A stretch of DNA of 64,000 nt. Origin: Isoetes taiwanensis (Eukaryota; Streptophyta; Lycopodiopsida; Isoetales; Isoetaceae). Position 1 is the first letter of the stretch; every line of letters begins with the position of its first letter. A program made the position numbers and the translations under genes. The stretch covers positions 507,814-571,813 of the forward strand of contig JAJEKV010000058.1 of NCBI GenBank assembly GCA_021234155.1, written 5' to 3'. Shown one piece after another: positions 25,895-38,510 of the stretch. The notes under the pieces were generated by a model that saw only the letters and a program-made list of their open reading frames with translations, was not told the origin of the DNA and ran no database searches.

Positions 25895-26112
25895 AACCCC
25901 CCGTGTGAATATGCACCCAAACCAAAGGGGGTTTCAGGGGGATTTTAATTTAAATGCGTTGCATGCAATAGTTTGTGTTAATAATGTTAATGGTAGTTGT
26001 TGTAACCCCCCGTGTGAATATGCACCCAAACCAAAGGGGGTTTCAAAGGGATTTTAATTTAAATGTGTTGCATGCAATAGTTTGTGTTAATAATGTTAAT
26101 GGTAGTTGTTGT
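25895..26112. repeat. 109-bp tandem duplication
   Basis: Two adjacent units, 25895-26003 and 26004-26112, each beginning AACCCCCCGTGTGAATATGC and ending GGTAGTTGTTGT. Only one unit is present at the homologous site in block copy 1, so the duplication is specific to copy 2, or was collapsed in copy 1. Confidence 0.92.
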
Positions 26113-29079
26113 GTGTTGGTTGTCATATTGAAAAAAAAATTGGGCCCTTCGGGCCATAACTAAAGCAAACATAGCTAAACTTTATGGGTTTAAATACTAA
26201 TTACTAAGAAGCACAATAATATCAAGACAAACAAATTATTTCTATCGCAAACAACTATGAGTATATTTTGTGTAATCATTAGGACAAGTACACGTTCTCG
26301 GAATTGAACAAGTGGAAATCTATCAACAACAATATTGATTGATATTTTTCTTTTCAGACCAGAGTCAATGCTCTGGTTTGTTTGGTGCACATGGATCTTG
26401 CTATGCTCAAGCAAGATTAATACATACTTTCCACATGTGTGTGCATAGTGGTCCACCCATCTGCAATACTCTCAACCTCCTAGCCACGAATGGCTTCACC
26501 ATGACAATCATGACAACTTGCACCATGACAAGCATGTAACAACTTGTACCATGACAGGTTTGGCCCATTTGGACCAAAACAAACTGCGGAGTCCCGAATT
26601 AACTACATACTAAATCTGCAGCAACAAATAAAAAGATCCTTCTTACTTATAGGAGTTTGTCCCGCGTGCACAACTTAAGGCATTGTTAGAGTAACAAACA
26701 AGTATATGGAATTGAATACTTGGAAGATGAACATACACCAAGTGTTCTTGTGATTTATTACATACTCTATGAACTACATAGCCAAGAGCTGATGGAGTCA
26801 ACAATGATCTAGAATTATATGTTGGTGCATTTGCTCTTGGGTGCTACTACTGAGGAAGGTGTTGCTCCTACGGTTTGTGTAACTTACGCAATTGGTATAG
26901 CAGCTGGTATTGGCATGGCTCCCAGCGTTGTTCATGTTGTAGCGATTAAAGGTTACGAAGATCCGAGTTTACATTTACTTCCTCAAGACACGCTTGCGAA
27001 ACACCTAGAGTAAAACCGTCCTGCTGATGATAAAAGTATCTGTACTTAGAGAATAAAAGTATACGTACTCAGAGAAGATGCACACATATACAAAACCACC
27101 ATTCTTAAAAACGGAAGATTCCGCATCAAAGGTGCCAATACATGCTACTCACCAATCCATTATTATAAGCTTACAAAAGGATGTTTCATTATAATTGCAT
27201 TGCATAGGGAATAATACAGTTTGGAAGAATGAGACATAATTTGCATGCATAGCCAAATACGTTTATTTCTATCTGAAATGGATAAGCATTCCAAGTAAAG
27301 CATAAAGATATAATACATAGGGAGGCAAAAGGGTTTTCAACTTCTATTTCCTACGACCCAGCTCTATCATTCTCAGTATTTGTTCTATCTGGTTCTGTCC
27401 ACATGTGCATTTGTAGAGAAAAATGGCCTATCGGCCTCACCATGACTTTCTAAGAGTGGTTTTATTCTATTGGAATAAGCCAGCAACACATCTCCATCGA
27501 AAGCATTCACGCGGCAAATCGGATTACGGACTACCAAGTCGGATCATGCGATCGCTTGAATATCTAGCATAATATCTAGAGGTTCTTTAAAAAGCCACAA
27601 TCGCTTACAAATCCAATCAAAGGTGGGACGAGAGTTTTACAATATGGTCTTGTCTGCAGGATATTAGTAGAATCTAGTGACTGCTCTTTTACAACTACAT
27701 TTGTTGGACCAGGAATCACAGAAAACAAGACAGGAATCACGGACTAGGAAAGCCAGGGTTGCATATAGTTTTCTAAATAGAAAGGATACATGCTGATCTA
27801 GAAGAAAAATACTTTGAATCTTAATGGGAAAAAATTCTCAACAGCAGGACCTTTTTGTGGAGCTTCAGAATCAGGAAGAAAGGCTAGAAATATCCCATAT
27901 TCGATTGTCCTTACGACCCTGGCTGAAGTTTTTCTAAACATATCTAGGAAGGCGAAGCTTGAAGCTTTCTTGGCAGAGATTAAGTGGTTTACCTGTAACG
28001 ACATGTTCCTGTTGGCGCTGAAAACCCTCTTGGCTTGATGAAACGTGAGCCCGTTTGATCTTCCCGATGACTCTAGCCCTGCCCAAAAAGAACAATTACT
28101 CTAAAATATTTGTCCGAATCTTGCACTTCTTCCTCTATCCGAGTCTTGCACTTCTTCCTATATGTGAAATCTAAAAAGTAGTAGCCAGGCATAGGGTTCT
28201 GAATAACCCTAGCTCTGCTACCAAGCAGCTCTGGGTGCAGCTCCTCAAGCACAACAATTTAGGCTGAACAATCGAGAACAATATTTTTTGTTAAGAAAAG
28301 AATCAGCCATGAATAAAGCTCCGACTTTTGAAATCCTAAAACAATTTTATCGACATCTGCATGGCTCCAAAACTCCATGACCATAGGATTGCATTTCTTA
28401 TTCAAAATCAACGGCTCAGAAAGAGTGCACTCTAGATATACCGTTTAGTACATCTGCACGAATACAGCAATGAAATCATAGTAAAACCATGTCAGAAAAG
28501 GTATAAAAACACAAAAGTAACCCCCCGTTATTATGCTAGATATTTGCTTACGAGTGTTCACATGCTGAAATTCTATAAAAAAAAAGGTATTTTGGAAAGA
28601 ATAAGCAAAATAAAGGGAAAGATGTCTTATTAATGGTCTTGTAGCAAATATTGAAAGATTAAGTGCATTGCATATGCACTTACAGATGAAAGCATTTCTG
28701 CAGTTTAAAATAAGTGGTTAAAGTAAGGGATAAGTGATCATTGGTAAGGCTGCATATAAGGAATAGTGATCTTACAAAGACATGAAGTGGGAAAATTTGT
28801 TAAAGTGGACACGTTTGGCAAACATGCATGGAAACATGCATTGCAGTTAAAAGATTTATATGCAAGGCTTGTATTCTGGGCCATTGGATTCAATTCACTT
28901 GTTCATAAAGTTGAGATCATAATATGGTGTTAAAAAAAAAAGTTTTGGTACTTCTGGCCATTGTTTAATGCCCCATCTTTAACGAGCTCGGTTAAATGTA
29001 TGGAATGATAAGGCTACTGCGGGATTGATTGATGTAGCTAGAATTGCTAGTAGGGTTGTTGTCTGTACTAGTTGGCTCT

Positions 29080-29111
<32 letters not shown>

Positions 29112-29534
29112 CTCTTTTCGCGAGACTGAGCTCCCTATTCATGCATCTGGACTCAGTCTAGATGTAGAAGTCGTGATCCCTGCTCGTGGGCTGCGGCATG
29201 TGGCCACTAGAGATTGCGGGAGCCCCATGAGAGTGGCAGCTCCCCCACATGCTTCTCTAAGATCAGATCCTCAGTTTCTTTATTTGTTAGATCAATCGAT
29301 GCCCTGTAGTGTATAAATTTCCTTGTTGCAGACCCTATTCTCCAACTCTCAGTCATGGCAGTGACCTTTGGGCCTCCCACAGGTATTTGATTCTATCTGA
29401 GTGCAAACCTTATCATGTTCTTAAGGAGGCTGGCCAAGGGAGTTGTCGGCCAGGGGTAGCGTGGATGCAGCGGGCACCCTCCTGAAAGTACTGCTATTGC
29501 ATAATGCAAGGCCCTCTGGGGGGGGGTTTCAGGC

Positions 29535-30385
29535 TTGTTGAGAATGACAACTTTCATGGTAGCACGTTCATGGAGCAGCCAGAACCTCTTGTGCCAGATG
29601 CGAGCCAAAGGAAGAAAGTGTGGAGGGAGTGGAAAGGAGGCATGTCAGGATAAGGGATGGCGATTTGTAGAGCCATTATGTTTGTTCGAGGATAGAGGGT
29701 CAGGGAAGCAGGATTTTGGAGGGAAGAAACCTCGGTTAGCCAAGAGGGTGGAAGAACAAGAGGCCAAGGATGAGCTGTGGTCGGGCAGTAGATGAGCCTT
29801 GTTCTCTTGACGTTAGTGTGACAGTAAGTATAGGCGATTTAGATGTTAGGAAAGCATTGTATGTGTATGTGTGCAAATTCCTAGATGAAGAATGCATCTC
29901 TGGTATGGTGAGCCAGGAACGTGGCTCTTTGAGTTAGATCACGTGCACATCCAATGTGTTCTTCGAGTTGATGTGAGCAAACTTAGCAATCCCGCCACAA
30001 TGAACGTGAAGCTGAAGAAATACCTTGGTTGGGACAGTCACAAGCCTGCTGGGGGGAATTATTATATGCAAGGCTTTGAAGGACATGAAGTTGCACTGTT
30101 ACGAGAGTATGATTGGCTATTGCATGAAAGACTTGAGGAAGATGCATTTTAGGCAGCATGTGAAGAATGTCACTGCAGAGCAAATGGAAAGGAGGAGAAA
30201 GTTGTATGCATTATATGGCGCTGGAAGTATCAAGTCATGTGTGGCATTGGATAACCGGAATCTATTGGCTAGAGCTTTCCACTTTGTTCTGTATCATGGC
30301 AAATCAGTGCTTCGTTGGAGCAAGCTGTGACTGCCATGCTAAGAACACATAAGTTTGTTTTGAGCAGCACATGGGTGTTGCCCAT
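29535..30385 (+). pseudogene. Unrecognised decayed protein-coding gene, part before the hAT insertion
   Basis: Several open segments on the plus strand read like one protein broken by frameshifts: MEQPEPLVPDASQRKKVW (29570 on), KGWRFVEPLCLFEDRGSG (29660 on), VDVSKLSNPATMNVKLKKY and YYMQGFEGHEVALLREYDW (29970-30140), NVTAEQMERRRKLYALYG and NRNLLARAFHFVLYHG (30160-30330), then TAMLRTHKFVLSSTWVLP, which runs into the transposon at 30386. Composition is protein-like with few low-complexity tracts. I do not recognise the family. The segment 33421-33738 continues the same frame beyond the insertion. Confidence 0.5.
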
Positions 30386-33300
30386 CAGTGTTGTCAGGTA
30401 CGTCAGGTACGTCAGGTACGATACGGGTACGGTATGTATTTAACATACTAATACGTATTCCATACCTCCTAGTTTAAAAGTACTTTAAATATGTTTTTCG
30501 TATTTGTTAAATACTTGTAAAATACGTATAATACGTACTTAACGTATAGTACGTTAAGTACTTCATGCCAATTTTTAAAAACAGTTCTAAATTCTAAAAT
30601 AGCTGCAATTACAATGGATTTTCAGCTTCAAGCAATAGATCATACTATAGTCTCCATAAATAATTGTTTTCTCAAAAACTTTAGCTAAGAGTAGCTATAT
30701 TTAATGTTTGCATTCTTCATAATGAAACTTAAGTTTGAAAGCTTAAACAAAATATGCTTAAAATAATAAGAAAAAGAGAATCGATCAAAGTCCATCATCC
30801 CCTTCCTCCTCGTCATCTTCATCCTCAGACTCCTATTTCCAACTCCTATTTCCAGAGACATTCTTCGTAACATTTTTGGTACAAAGATCCCAATATTTGC
30901 TCGGCACAGGTGGCATTGTTCTCTACTTGATCAAAACTGAATATTGAAGGAAAAAACCAGACTTGAAATATAAAATCAGACTTGAAATATAAAATCAAAA
31001 TTGATGTACAAAATCAGAACTTGTAAAATCAGAATTGATGTACAATAATTTGTGTAGCAATAATTACTTGGTTATTACATAAAGTAGCTGCACAGAATAA
31101 TCAATCCTTTACCTGGTTATTTCATAAAGTAGCAACACAGAAATACAGGAAGCACAAATAACAAGAGCCTTTCTAGTCATTCAGGCCCTTCATAAAGCAG
31201 TAGTATAGGAAACATACAGTGCATAACATAGTGCTTTCAATCATGTACACGTATCTACTTGCTCACTTGCACTTGTCAAAGACGTACGTTAAACGGAGTA
31301 GCCACCTGTCTAGCTCCACTTATTCTAAAATAGAAACCAGGTCTGCTGTTCTAGATTCCATGTAAAATTCAAGTACAATGTGTAAAAGCAGCCAACCATT
31401 AGAAGAAGACGCAAGGCGACACATGTCATATCTCGGGGCTCTTAGTTAACGCAGAAAGGAACAAGGCAACTGCCTGGTATGTGATCTTGTAGGCTTTTAT
31501 GCAAATGCCTTAGGTCAACCATTTGATCTACAAGAAGTACAAATAACAAGAGCCTCTCTAGCTGGTCAAATTTTCTATTCAGTGCAGCTACAGGGCTAAT
31601 GGATGTATCTGTCTTGCTTAACAGCATAAAAATCATACCGTGTGCAATGTAACACTCTCAATCTCCTACACGTCTATGCTCGTTCAACTCCACATGTCAA
31701 AGACGCAAATTAAACTGAATGGCCACCTGCCTAGCTTTAGATGTAAAAGGCCGGCATTAAACGGAATAGCATTTTGCTGTCAAAGAATATGTCATTCGCT
31801 ATCAAAGTTGAGGCAGTCAAGCACTCAAAATGTAGGCAATAATTGAAACACACATGGCAAAGACACTTTTCTGCCAATTGCCTCCATAAGGCCCAGGAGT
31901 TTGAACAGATCAACCATTTCATAGCTGTTCCTATGCAGTATAGCAATAGGGCTATTGCCACAGACATTCAATAGCATCCCTCAAGCCATGGCAGCAAGAT
32001 TTCTGCCTCTTCCATGTGCCACATATTGGCAATCTAATTCATAATATCTATGGCAATCAATTAGGCAACAAAGGGTGCTTAATCTCCGGGCTCCTAATTA
32101 AAACAGAGAGGCAAGTTATTGCATGCTTTATGTACTTGCATACGGCATGGCCCCCACAATAAGATAGTATGTATAGCAGTTTGGAAGCGAAGTCTGCATT
32201 TACCTCAGATAAAGAATCAGACCAACTCCATGAGCAGCCATAGTGCCTTGACAAGTGTTTGTGCTCCAGACTTCACTTCACTTCTTGTTTGAAAAAACTC
32301 ACTGCAAAACAAAATACCATGCTTCAGGAGCTTTCATTATCATTCATAAAAGTAAATTAAACTTAAACTTTTGTTTGTGTATTCTATTATTCCCACATAA
32401 AAATACCACTTTGAAGCCATGGGTTGTACCTGCACAAGGATAGGACCAATAAATTCTGCTAGAGGCAGTACCCGTTCAACAAAAAGATGGACATGTCCCT
32501 CTGGATCTTTCAGCCGTTTCATGTGTGTTCCAAATCTAAATCCAAACAAAAAACTTAGAGATGATGCCAAATTATCTTACCAAAAGGTAAGGTGCACCAT
32601 GAACTTTGAGTAAGGCAAGAAACTAAACCTGCTGTACTTGAGTGATCACATCAAGAACCTGCCAGAAATGAAAGGACTTACAAAGGCTTCTGGTAGTTGG
32701 AAAAAATAGATGCAATATTTAGAAGCCTTACCGACTTTGGAGACAGGGTCTCTATTTGGTCAAATGCGTTTAGCCTGCCACTCTCTGCATGTTTCTGTAG
32801 ATCAAAAAAACTTGAGCGGACCTATATAAACGTAAAATGAATACTTTTTTAAAATACTTACACCACTAGGAAAACCCTCCAAAAACTCTCTTCGATCTGC
32901 TCCCAGACCCAAAGCAAGTCAAAATACGAAATGGTAAGTGAGCTACAATTTTTTGCTGGGAAGAACTTTATAAGAATTGCTGGAACTAAGAAACGAAGGT
33001 GCTTACCAAGAGTAGGGTTGAAGTTACTAGCCTTTCTTCCGAGAAAAACCAATGGAGCCAACACAGAGACAACGAGCAAGCAAACTACTGGAAATCCGGC
33101 AACCTCTATTCCTTTAGGGTAAAGGAAAGAGGAAAAAACAGAGAGAGAGGGAAAATTGTGACGAGGGTTTTGTTTTTCCCCTTGTTTTTTTTTTTTTAAT
33201 CTAAATGTCATTTTGGCCCATTTTTGTATTTAAGGCATTTGGAGGTTTTTTTTGGGTTAAATACGTACTATACGTATTTTTCGGACCAATACGTTAAGTA

Positions 33301-33420
33301 CGGTATTAAACAAAATGATTGGAAATTTGGCAAAGCAACTTTAAGGTATAGTACGTATAGTACTATGCAAGAGGTATTATACGTACCCATAGGTAAAATA
33401 CGCGTACGTAAACAACACTG
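30386..33420. mobile_element. hAT-type DNA transposon with 8-bp target duplication
   Basis: Flanked by perfect 8-bp direct repeats TTGCCCAT (30378-30385 and 33421-33428). The termini are inverted: the left end reads CAGTGTTGTC and the right end reads AACAACACTG. CAGTGTTG ends with 8-bp target duplications are characteristic of the hAT superfamily. Subterminal regions (30395-30560 and 33260-33410) are packed with TACG/TACGTA motifs, probable transposase-binding repeats. No hAT dimerisation domain or intact transposase ORF is visible, so it is non-autonomous or decayed. It lies inside a former coding sequence and is shared with block copy 1. Confidence 0.85.
32340..32570 (-). pseudogene. Possible DUF72-family gene fragment inside the hAT element
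   Basis: On the minus strand an exon-like segment reads THMKRLKDPEGHV, then FVERVLPLAEFIGPILVQ, followed by GTACAA as a candidate splice donor. The arrangement TH-x-RLKDPE, 12-15 residues, then LG-x-LGP-LxQ resembles the central part of DUF72 (YecE-like) proteins. Neighbouring minus-strand exons were not convincingly identified. If correct, the element carries a captured host gene piece. Confidence is limited because only about 35 residues support it. Confidence 0.33.
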
Positions 33421-33738
33421 TTGCCCATGAATTGCGCCTTCATATCGCAGCAACAGGTGGAGACGGCTTGGAGGCTGACACTAAATCTGGGAAGTGCTTC
33501 TATTCGAGATGTACGGTCAGTTATCTTTGGCACACCTCTTGGAATTGTCCCTATGGAGAAGGTGGGGAAAAGGAGGACGCATATTTGGGATGAAGTACAA
33601 AACTCTGATGAAGAAACAAATGATGAGGAGCACTTGGCGGCCTTTGAGGAAACTATTGCCCCTGCTGACACCCCTTATGAGCCTTGGCCAGAATTCATTC
33701 CGTTGCATATAGGCGACCAGAGCCTTCATGTTGATTAG
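33421..33738 (+). pseudogene. Unrecognised decayed gene, part after the hAT insertion
   Basis: Open frame continuing the sequence interrupted at 30385; removing the transposon and one target copy joins the frame exactly (…STWVLP then MNCAFISQQQ…). Visible: ETAWRLTLNLGSASIRDV, GTPLGIVPMEKVGKRR, then an acidic tail with SDEETNDEEHLAAFEE, and a stop at 33738. The family is not recognised. The duplicated block ends at about 33655 within this segment, so the last ~85 bases exist only here. Confidence 0.5.
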
Positions 33739-33874
33739 TCTCGTGTGGTGCTGTTCTTCGTTTCTTGACATGTAGATATTGTTGTTTTTGTAGGCGTCGT
33801 AGTGGATCAGGTTGCTCAAGCTGTGGATGATAATCAACATATACAGTGATTCAGAGGCATAACTGACAAAGGAT

Positions 33875-34180
33875 GTGCATAGTTGTAATGTAAATGTTGT
33901 TGCTGCCAAGAAATCAGAGTGCTTCCATGTGCATGTTGATGTTGACTTGCTATCCAAGGAAGTTCTGACAGCAATTAGAGATGCAAAGGATAGTTTATGC
34001 AACAGTTTGCAGAGGATGCAGGATGCCTTGGAATGCCTTGAGATGGAGGACCTGAAGATATTACTGAGGCAAAGACGATATTTTCGTGGACGTGTTAACT
34101 TGCTGAAAGGAGTTCTTGTGCGCCATCTTAATGCCTTGGATCGTATGGCGAGCAGGCATCGTGGAACTATGGAGGCATAG
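33875..34180 (+). CDS. Unrecognised open segment, probable exon of the same region
   Basis: A 101-residue open frame with a helical, charged composition: VDVDLLSKEVLTAIRDAKD, LQRMQDALECLEMEDLKIL and LRQRRYFRGRVNLLKG. It resembles a coiled-coil-like C-terminal exon. It lies 137 bp after the stop of the preceding segment and just before a TACG-rich MITE. It is unique in the window. I cannot name the family, and whether it belongs to the same former gene is inference. Confidence 0.35.
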   Translation: MHSCNVNVVAAKKSECFHVHVDVDLLSKEVLTAIRDAKDSLCNSLQRMQDALECLEMEDLKILLRQRRYFRGRVNLLKGVLVRHLNALDRMASRHRGTMEA

Positions 34181-34201
34181 AAGCTTATGGAGTGTGTAGT
34201 T

Positions 34202-34527
34202 CAAGTGTTGTACTTACCATACTTGTACGGTACTGTAAGTATTTTACGTATCATACCTCGTAACGTACCTCTGAGTTTTTTACGTACCAAAAAAAAAAAC
34301 AGTACGTTAAAAGGTGCTGTTACCGTACCTATAAAATACGTATCGTACCTATAAAATACTTACAGTACCTATAAAACACGTACCGTACCTATAAAATACT
34401 TACCGTACTTGTGTTGAAAACTACCAAAATTTGACACAAAAACAATGCATTTTTTATTCCGTACGCACCGTCTAGTACGGTACGCTAAGTACTTGAAAGT
34501 TACCGTACCCGTACGGATACAACACTG
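34202..34527. mobile_element. TACG-rich hAT-like MITE
   Basis: About 325 bp with termini CAAGTGTTGTAC on the left and GTATCC-ACAACACTG-type sequence on the right, i.e. near-copies of the CAGTGTTGT ends of the hAT element 780 bp upstream. The interior repeats CCGTACCTATAAAATAC-like units four times (34325-34405) and is dense in TACG. No ORF. A clean 8-bp target duplication was not found, so the exact ends are uncertain. Confidence 0.6.
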
Positions 34528-34529
34528 GT

Positions 34530-35292
34530 TGTGATGTTGTAAAAGCATGGTTATGTTGGCTTATGTTACAAGTTTCAGTTTTGGTGTTCTAGAAATGTGC
34601 TTTTGTTGGCTTCTGTCACAAGTTTTATCCTTGTGTGGCAGCATGTCAAGCTCACATCCTTCTCCTCAATGTAAAGCTTGACACGATAATGTATTCTCTT
34701 TTCTTACCATGCTACTTGGTTATGTCAGTATTGTTGTTCCTGTTTTTTTTAATGTATTATTCAGTGGTTATGTTTCAATGGTTTGAACCCAATGGTTGCA
34801 AAATTAGATAGAGCAAAAGTTACGGATATCCAAACCCACCCTCCACCTACGAGTTGCCCTTAGCAGGGGGCAACCCAAAAAAGTGCTGGTGGACGTGAAA
34901 TTATGCCTCTTAATTTAGGCGAAATTTTGAAGTAATTCGAGACCGGTGTTCATTTCATATAAAATCTTACCCTCAAAAACCAAGGTTCAATAACATTTTG
35001 ATCAATACCATGGATGTCATATCTTGGCCGTTTGAGGATTGAATTCCAATATGCCCAATGCCCATGCCCAGGCATTGGGCATGGGCATGGGACAGGGTCC
35101 CATTGCAACGTTCACAATGTTCTTTTCAAAATGAAAGGATGACAGGGGGCGTCACAAGGTAAATCCCAAGAAAGAACCCATCCTTTAACTAACCATAACC
35201 GTTCTATTTTAATCACAACAGCATTTACAACGGCGCCCAATCTCGATCCCTTCTTAACCAAACCGCACAGGTCCGTCCAGTCTCTGTGACAA
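34530..35292. other. Intergenic region upstream of centrin, with a hairpin
   Basis: No gene. A 12-bp perfect inverted repeat (ATGCCCAATGCC, 35051-35062, and GGCATTGGGCAT, 35071-35082) with an 8-base loop lies about 210 bp before the centrin start. It may simply be a simple-sequence palindrome; a role in centrin expression is not shown. Confidence 0.4.
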
Positions 35293-36804
<1,512 letters not shown>

Positions 36805-37790
36805 GTGGATGAATTGTTTTGCCATCGTTGCACTGCTGCCTTCTGCATTGTACATATTGTACCTTGATGACCTTAAAATTGGGTGATCACTTCATGTATC
36901 ACAGTATGCTCTTTCAAGGAATTCCAATTTGTTGAGCCGATTCATGCATATGATATACTTGGAAGGCCACTTTATAGACTAACACCGTTAAGAATGGCCA
37001 TGATTTGCAGTTCAAAGAAAGTTCTGAATTAATTAGAAAAGTTTTTTCCATCAGGCTGAAAATCTCCTTGAGCAATCAGATAACTATATAAGCAAGTCCC
37101 AAAGTCTTAGATATAGGCCAAAACTTAACAGAAAATGCCCACTCAACATACATGTTTTTATCAAATCCTTAGCAGATAAGAGAAATTCAGGTTCATATGT
37201 GCATTAAAATCTTAGGCATTTTTTGTTTGACAAAAATGATGCAAACAGCTCTTAAAACTTGGTTTTCTAGAGCATCGTTCTCATTTCTTGATCCATATTA
37301 AGCCTATTTCATGCATCATTTTGTTGTGTCAGCTTCCAAAATGGTTGAACATCAGTTTGTAAAATCAATGACAAGGCCTTTGTTCACGGATTTTGAAGGG
37401 AGTGCTCTTAGTTTGAACGATAACAAATATGTTTGAACATGTCGTGTGAGGGGTGGATTTATTTACACTTTAATGACATTGAGTCTTTGACATTTTTTGC
37501 ACGCTGTTCCATTCCAAAGGAGCAAACAAAGTAATAATGTGGCCGAAATGTGAAATGTTATATTTATAACATAAGGTTTGCAATGGTGTGATTATGGTAT
37601 TCGTATGTGGAATGGTATTTTGCTGACGGTGGCAAGGGTGATTTGAAACCCTAGAATATTGGGCGGGCATCTTGGAGCTCTGGATGCCCGGTTGGCCGGA
37701 ACTGTGAGTTGTTCCTTGGGGTGCTCCAGGGATGGCGGAGCTGCCTCTAATGTGTCGTGGCTTTGGGTTGTTGCTTTTTTTGGAGTAACA
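36805..37790. other. Centrin 3' flank and spacer
   Basis: No gene or repeat recognised beyond the presumed centrin 3' untranslated region. ORFs here are short and without recognisable motifs. Confidence 0.5.
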
Positions 37791-38097
37791 ATGTGTGCCA
37801 TGGCTATGGCTATGGCGAAGAAACCTCATGTTCTGGTGTTTCCGACCCCCACTCCAGGCCATTCTAATCCATTGTTCTGGCTTGCCAAACGCCTTGCATC
37901 TGTTACGTTTGTTGATTCCGGCCGAATGTACAGTGCAGAAAAAGGGATCAAGGTGCTTTGTCTGCCTTCCGCTGGACCGGTTCTTTCCGACGAAATACCT
38001 GCAAGATCCTTGCGAACAAGCCGTTGGGCCTCTTTTCCAAGAGATTAATCGTCCCTGTTGTGTTATTGGGGATTATTTCTTGGCTTGGATCTGAGAT
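37791..38097 (+). pseudogene. UDP-glycosyltransferase N-terminal fragment
   Basis: From ATG 37791: MAMAKKPHVLVFPTPTPGHSNPLFWLAKRLAS, written here only as the landmarks KPHVLVFP, PGHSNPLFWLAKRLAS and VTFVDSGRMYS. This is the N-terminal Rossmann strand, catalytic-His loop (PGH) and first helix of family-1 plant glycosyltransferases. After KVLCLPSAGPVLSDEIPA the frame shifts by one near 38000 and continues as CEQAVGPLFQEINRPCCVIGDYFLAW, the usual 'CvIsDyfl-W' landmark, then stops. The remaining ~350 residues, including the UDP-sugar-binding PSPG box, are missing. Confidence 0.8.
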
Positions 38098-38403
38098 TTG
38101 GCTAACCGGTGATGTCTTTGCATGTTCTTGTTTTGTTGGCTTCTGTTTTTGTGTATGGGCTTGAGAAACCTTCTTCTGGATTTGTATTGTGGGAATAATA
38201 GGTTTCAGCAGGATGGAAATGCTTGACAGGTATGGATGCTTTGTTGGCTTTGTTAAGCAGATTTATGTGGAATGTTCTTTTCATGACCTCTTTAATCTGT
38301 TTGAGCAGCCTGCTGCTGTCTAATGTGGCCGAAATTTCCAATGCTGTTTTTTTTTAAACAATATGCTGGCACTTACTTGTTTGATTACTGACTTGTTTGA
38401 TTA

Positions 38404-38510
38404 GTTAGTGGGCTTCGGCCCCTAGGCATACTAGGCATCCCTCTTCTGGGATTCCTAGTATGCCTGGATGAGCGTCGGAACTTCTACTGGAGTTCGACTC
38501 CCCAGGCTCA
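38404..38510 (+). repeat. tRNA-like/SINE-like unit with a 12-bp hairpin
   Basis: TAGTTAGTGGG resembles a pol III A box and GGAGTTCGACTCC, about 85 bases downstream, resembles a B box. Between them lies a perfect hairpin, AGGCATACTAGG (38424-38435) and CCTAGTATGCCT (38454-38465). The fold is not a canonical cloverleaf, so it is more likely a tRNA-derived SINE head or relic than a working tRNA. No poly(A) or TSD was identified. Confidence 0.4.

Larger units (their letters stand above)
23839..33655. repeat. ~9.8 kb duplicated block, copy 2
   Basis: Direct repeat of 1-9712. The copies are collinear, with one clear length change: a 109-bp unit is single in copy 1 (2058-2166) and tandem in copy 2 (25895-26112). 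Copy 2 generally has fewer frameshifts than copy 1. In the stretch shared with the third copy (26740-27590), however, it is copy 2 that departs from the other two at several CAG/CTG triplets, for example at 27508-27552. From 24841 to about 29000 no gene was recognised. Confidence 0.85.

Noticed and set aside
33517-34002. 161-residue minus-strand ORF
   Set aside because: Antisense of the plus-strand coding segments 33421-33738 and 33875-34180, with no domain of its own.
34325-34405. CRISPR-like short repeats
   Set aside because: Four degenerate units without unique spacers, in a plant transposon-like element.
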